Translations under genes and position numbers: made by a program
Part shown: positions 59,870 to 64,000 of the stretch, piece by piece
Layout: each line of letters opens with the position of its first letter
Position numbering within the stretch: the first letter of the stretch is position 1
Assembly: GCA_021203045.1 (NCBI GenBank)
Contig: JAJQBY010000122.1
Location: 27,419 to 91,418, forward strand
DNA length: 64,000 nucleotides
DNA from: Oscillospiraceae bacterium
Lineage (GTDB): Bacteria > Bacillota > Clostridia > Oscillospirales > Oscillospiraceae
Direction of reading: 5' to 3'
Notes under the pieces: model-generated
What the model saw: the letters and a program-made list of their open reading frames with translations, nothing else
Told to the model about the DNA's origin: nothing
Database searches by the model: none

Positions 59870-60447
59870 GCCGCCTCTCCCTGCGGCGCAGGGCGTTCCT
59901 CCCGGATGGCCAGGGCCACGCACAGAAGCCCCGCCATGATGCACAGCACCGACCACTCCTGGAACCACTCGGGCCAGGTAAACACCGTGCGGTGGACGAT
60001 CAGATCCAGCACGACCGCATGGAAGGTAAGGGGCAGGCCGAACGGGGGGAACAGCAGCTTCCGCAGGGGCAGGATACTGAAGGCCGTCAGGCCGTACAGC
60101 ACAGCCACCAGCAGATACAACAGCGTGCACAGCGTCTGGTGCCACCAGACGAAGGTCCCCGCCTTCAGGATGAAAAACAGCACGCCCAGCAGGGCCGGGA
60201 AAAAGCTGATTCGCAGGGATATCCTGCCGGGATACAGCAGGCACAGGCAGAACAGCACGCAGGCCCCCAGCGGCAGGACCCCGTGGACATACACGCCGGC
60301 GGCAGCCGTGTCCTCCGGCCAGGCGAGCCACCAGGCCAGCCGCAGGCCGAAGGACAGGACCATGAACCCTACCGCGGCCCACACAGCTCCCTTCGGCTCG
60401 ATATAGTAGCTGATGCGCGTCTGCCGGGCGGACAGATCACTGCTCAT
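59866..60447 (-). CDS. Polytopic membrane protein
   Basis: Multiple hydrophobic segments; start MSSDLSARQ; 4-nt overlap with the GIY-YIG gene. Confidence 0.75.
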   Translation of the reverse strand: MSSDLSARQTRISYYIEPKGAVWAAVGFMVLSFGLRLAWWLAWPEDTAAAGVYVHGVLPLGACVLFCLCLLYPGRISLRISFFPALLGVLFFILKAGTFVWWHQTLCTLLYLLVAVLYGLTAFSILPLRKLLFPPFGLPLTFHAVVLDLIVHRTVFTWPEWFQEWSVLCIMAGLLCVALAIREERPAPQGEAA

Positions 60448-61315
60448 CGTCAAAAATGAACTTGCAGGAGCACTGGAAGCAGATGGAGCGGTTGGATTTC
60501 TGAATGGTGCCGCAGATGGGGCAGATGATCTCGATGGGAGGCCGCTCGCCGAAGTGAGCCACCTTCTCCTCCCGGTCCACCTCCGAGCTGACACCGGGCA
60601 GGGGCCGCCCCTCCGGTCTGGCGCTGGGGACGTTGCGGTATTCCGGCTCCGAAAGCTCCTTGTCCAGGCGGCTGCGGACGGCCTGGAGCTGCTGCTTCTT
60701 TTCCAGGGTCTTGTTGTAGTACCCCTCCGCCACCCGGCCGGTGGCGTTGAAGGCGATCAGCCAGTCATAGAAGATATTCAGGTTCCCGATGTTGTGCAGG
60801 CGGCGGCGCTTCAGCGCCTCATTGCCCTCCAGCAAGCCGTCCAGATATTCGCTGACCTGGATCAGAGCGGCCAGATAGTTTATCATGGGGATATACACGT
60901 CCGGCAGGGTCAGACCCTGAGGATGGGACAGATCCCAAGTATAGAAGAACAGGGGCGAGGGGGCCTTGGTGTTCTCCTTCCGGGCGATGCTGGTGTAGAT
61001 GCGGGTCAGCTCATTATACTTGGTGCTGGTCAGGTTTATCAGATCCACCGCCACCCGGCCCATAAACTTCGAGGTGTCCTCCCCGGCCCGCTCCGCCATG
61101 GCGAAGGCGTCCTGGGTGCTGTAAATCAGGGCGGTGGGGTCGCCGTCCAGGAGGGTGCTCTGCCAGGTGCGGGCCACGCCCCGTCCATGGACAGCCACAT
61201 AGGAGTCCGGATCGGCCTCCAGGGCCTTGGCATATTCTGTTTCCGCGTCCGCATACCGGCCGGCCGCCAGATCCCGGTCGGCCAACGTCAGAAGTTTTTC
61301 AACAGCAGGGGTCAT
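60437..61315 (-). CDS. TPR-like protein with C-terminal zinc ribbon
   Basis: AGRYADAETEYAKALEADPDSYVAVHGRG; C-term IEIICPICGTIQKSNRSICFQCSCKFIF. Confidence 0.75.
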   Translation of the reverse strand: MTPAVEKLLTLADRDLAAGRYADAETEYAKALEADPDSYVAVHGRGVARTWQSTLLDGDPTALIYSTQDAFAMAERAGEDTSKFMGRVAVDLINLTSTKYNELTRIYTSIARKENTKAPSPLFFYTWDLSHPQGLTLPDVYIPMINYLAALIQVSEYLDGLLEGNEALKRRRLHNIGNLNIFYDWLIAFNATGRVAEGYYNKTLEKKQQLQAVRSRLDKELSEPEYRNVPSARPEGRPLPGVSSEVDREEKVAHFGERPPIEIICPICGTIQKSNRSICFQCSCKFIFDDEQ

Positions 61316-61507
61316 AACGGCTTCCTCCGTAGATTAGAAATTTTATAATACTGATGTATCATCTGTCATATTATTACTTGTATTTTAGCCTGAAACGGGC
61401 CGGAAATCAAGGCTATCCTGTCATTTTACGGAAGAAATATCTTCAGACCGGCCCGTCACGAACCGGTCTTTGACACAATGTCGTATTTGTGGTATTGTAA
61501 TGGAGTT

Positions 61508-62548
61508 ATGAAAAATCGAATTTTGTCATTGATAGCGATCATACTGCTGCTAGTCTCCCTGACCGTCATATTGGTGGTCCTGGTGGTGCGGAACGTCCAG
61601 CAGACAGAACCGGAACCGGAAGCAGTCGAGCCCACTCCCACCGTGGACCCCTATGAGGGCCTGGTGCAGGTCTCCGATGGAGACGGCGGTACTATGTGGG
61701 TAGATGAGGCCGAAAACCTGACGCCCTTTTCTCTGGATGTCTCCGCCTTCTCCGTTACGGACAGTACCGCCGTCTACAACGGGGACGACGCCACCCTCGT
61801 TCTTGGCATAGATGTCTCCGAGCACCAGGGCACCATCGACTGGCAGGCCGTGGCGGACGCAGGGATAGAATTTGCCATCATCCGCTGCGGCTGGCGGGGC
61901 TATAGCGGCGGAAGCCTGAACGCAGATACCATGTTCCAGGAGAATGTGGAGGGAGCTCTGGCCGCCGGGCTGGAGGTAGGAGTCTACTTCTTCTCTCAGG
62001 CCGTCAGCATTGTGGAGGCGGCGGAGGAGGCCATCATGACCCTGGAGCTGATCGACGGGTACGACATCACCCTGCCAGTGTTTTTCGACTGGGAGAAGAT
62101 CGGAGCCGGGGAAACCGCCCGCACGGACAACGTGAACGGAAACACCCTGACGGAATCCTGCCTGGAGTTTTGCCAGCTGATCGAATCGGAGGGCTATGAG
62201 GCCGGGGTATACGCCTATCTGAATCTGGCCTATTTTACATACGACCTGAATCAATTTCAGGATCTGACCATCTGGATGGGAAATCCCGGCTCTCAGCCGG
62301 ATTTCTACTATGACCACAGCTTCTGGCAGTATTCCTTCACCGGCAGCGTGGACGGCATCGAGGGAGATGTGGACATGGACGTGATGTACGTCTACACCGG
62401 CACCGACGCCTCAGAGGCGGAGACAGATACAGCTACAGACGAGGACGCGGAAACCGCCGCCCCGGAGGAGACGACGGTCACAGCGGATACAGACGAGGGC
62501 GCGGAGACCGCCGGCGAGGCGGTATCGGCGCAGGAGGAAGAAAATTGA
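61508..62548 (+). CDS. GH25 lysozyme-like secreted/anchored protein with acidic C-terminal tail
   Basis: LGIDVSEHQGTIDWQAVADAGIEFAIIRCGWRGY ... LPVFFDWEK ... FWQYSFTGSVDGIEGDVDMDV. Confidence 0.92.
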   Translation: MKNRILSLIAIILLLVSLTVILVVLVVRNVQQTEPEPEAVEPTPTVDPYEGLVQVSDGDGGTMWVDEAENLTPFSLDVSAFSVTDSTAVYNGDDATLVLGIDVSEHQGTIDWQAVADAGIEFAIIRCGWRGYSGGSLNADTMFQENVEGALAAGLEVGVYFFSQAVSIVEAAEEAIMTLELIDGYDITLPVFFDWEKIGAGETARTDNVNGNTLTESCLEFCQLIESEGYEAGVYAYLNLAYFTYDLNQFQDLTIWMGNPGSQPDFYYDHSFWQYSFTGSVDGIEGDVDMDVMYVYTGTDASEAETDTATDEDAETAAPEETTVTADTDEGAETAGEAVSAQEEEN

Positions 62549-63021
62549 TCATACTGAAAAAAGAGGATCTCCATGACCAGGCGGGCATGGAGCGGGCCTT
62601 TCAGGGCTATTTTGAGGACGTGGCAAAGCAGTGCGACGGCACCTTCAACGCCATGCTGGGCATGTCCTTCGTGGACTGCGACTATGCCAGGCGCCAGGTG
62701 ACGCTGCGGATGCACACAAAGGCCTGGATGGCCAACCCCAGCGACATCCTCCACGGAGGCGTCACCGCTGCGGTGCTGGATCTGACCATGGGCCTGCTGG
62801 CCCGGTACTGCACCGGCGGCCACATGACCCCCACCATCAGCATGGATGTCAGCTATCTCTCCCCCATCCCCCTGGACGATATCCTGGTCGTCCGGGCCCG
62901 GATCACCCGCCCCGGCTTCACCATCTGCTACGCCACCGGCTCCGCCTGGGTCGAGGGAAAAGAAAACGCCCCCGCCGCCACTGCGTCAGGGACGTATTAT
63001 GTGTCGAAGAAAATGGGATGA
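62545..63021 (+). CDS. PaaI-family hotdog thioesterase
   Basis: DILHGGVTAAVLDLTMGLLA. Confidence 0.88.
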   Translation: MIILKKEDLHDQAGMERAFQGYFEDVAKQCDGTFNAMLGMSFVDCDYARRQVTLRMHTKAWMANPSDILHGGVTAAVLDLTMGLLARYCTGGHMTPTISMDVSYLSPIPLDDILVVRARITRPGFTICYATGSAWVEGKENAPAATASGTYYVSKKMG

Positions 63022-63071
63022 CCCCATGACCGCAAACGCGCCGCGAGGAGAGCTCACGGCGCGTTTTTCTT

Positions 63072-63509
63072 TTATTCCGGCTTTTGTTCCCCGGGCTGCG
63101 GGGCCAGCTCCTCCAGGAGCTGATAAAACTCCGGCCAGCGGCGTTTGAGGCTGACAGGACGGCCCGCGTCCGCCAAAAAGCAGTGAACGCTCTCCGCCGT
63201 GCAGACGGTCTCTCCGTCCACGGTCATAGTATAGCCCAGGGTCAGCTTAGCGGCCTTCAGCTCCTTGATATACACGGATACCTCCAGCACATCCGGGAAG
63301 GTGGTGCTCCGCTTATACTGGCAGCTCACGCTCAGCACCGGAGAGGCCAGCCCCTCCCGCTCCATGCGGTCATAGCCCCAGCCCAGCTGGTCCATGAAAT
63401 CGATCCGGGCCTCCTCCATATAGTGCAGGTAGTTGGCGTGGTGCGTCACCTGCATTTTATCCGTTTCGTAGTACTGCACCTTCCGCCGGTAAGCTTTTAT
63501 TGAGATCAT
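63072..63509 (-). CDS. YbgC/FadM-like acyl-CoA thioesterase (hotdog)
   Basis: VQYYETDKMQVTHHANYLHYMEEARIDFMDQLGWGY. Confidence 0.9.
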   Translation of the reverse strand: MISIKAYRRKVQYYETDKMQVTHHANYLHYMEEARIDFMDQLGWGYDRMEREGLASPVLSVSCQYKRSTTFPDVLEVSVYIKELKAAKLTLGYTMTVDGETVCTAESVHCFLADAGRPVSLKRRWPEFYQLLEELAPQPGEQKPE

Positions 63510-63513
63510 CGCT

Positions 63514-64000
63514 TCAGAAACTGTCCCTCATTTTCTTTTCCGTTTTGTTGCCCCACTTCACCTTCGGCTCCTTATGCTCCAGCAGGCGGAAAATGCTGCC
63601 CCGGTTCCGCCAGACGATCACCAGCGCCATAAACAGCGCCAGCGTGCCCGCAAGCCCCTTCAGGTTCTCGGCGGAGATAAATATCCAGGCGGCGGGAGCC
63701 CCTGCCACGCAGGCGCACAGGCCCGCCAGCGACACATACTGGGAAAAGGCGATCACGATGATATACACCGCGGAGGCCACCAGCCCCACACGCCAGTCCG
63801 CCAGCCACAGGGTGAGCACACAGCAGAGTATGCCCTTGCTGCCGCGGAACTTGTTCTGGACGGGGTAGATATTGCCCAGCATCAGGCAGAACCCGGCGAA
63901 CAGCTTGCCGATGACCGGGAACCCGTCTCCCGGGATGGACAGCAGCAACGCCCCCAGCAGCACGGCGATGACGCCCTTAAGGATGTCCACGCCCATAACG
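63514..64000 (-). CDS. PlsY-like (glycerol-3-phosphate acyltransferase family) membrane protein, N-terminus beyond window
   Basis: VDILKGVIAVLLG ... MLGNIYPVQNKFRGSKGI resembles LDILKG and GHxFPxxxxFKGGKG of PlsY, with substitutions. Confidence 0.7.
   Translation of the reverse strand, partial: VMGVDILKGVIAVLLGALLLSIPGDGFPVIGKLFAGFCLMLGNIYPVQNKFRGSKGILCCVLTLWLADWRVGLVASAVYIIVIAFSQYVSLAGLCACVAGAPAAWIFISAENLKGLAGTLALFMALVIVWRNRGSIFRLLEHKEPKVKWGNKTEKKMRDSF

Noticed and set aside
59612-60382. 256-aa composite minus ORF
   Set aside because: Only its last 85 codons (GIY-YIG) are plausible; the 5' portion is an out-of-frame reading of the 59866..60447 membrane protein.

Overview
A roughly 60% GC bacterial chromosomal window, most likely from an Oscillospiraceae-type Firmicute (inferred from gene content). 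Most long ORF pairs are real genes with antisense shadows. Housekeeping content: SDR plus a 4-hydroxybutyryl-CoA dehydratase-like protein (cut by the left edge), rny, argC-J-B-D, trkH/trkA, tadA, csoR/copA, cca, nfo, asnS, MATE exporter, glgC-glgD-glgP, pth, prs, an ECF sigma/DUF4179 pair, a GH25 lysozyme, thioesterases and a PlsY-like protein (cut by the right edge). One tRNA (Thr, CGT) is visible. Main items for a second look: (i) a ZorA/ZorB-like (MotA/MotB-type) ion-driven motor pair with long coiled-coil regions, no flagellar genes and no recognisable ZorC/D/E, with an apparent -1 frameshift in the ZorA-like gene; (ii) an orphan PylC-like ATP-grasp ligase in a window where only 1 of about 56 CDS stops is TAG; (iii) a highly structured leader RNA with two near-identical hairpins upstream of the MATE gene; (iv) a response-regulator remnant fused to the 3' end of cca; (v) a family of large acidic secreted proteins sharing SGEAS linkers and C-terminal modules, one apparently in the glycogen operon; (vi) a secreted C39-like peptidase / BspA-LRR fusion; (vii) an AT-rich accessory island at about 43.2-46.0 kb. 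All family calls come from reading motifs by eye; no database search was run.
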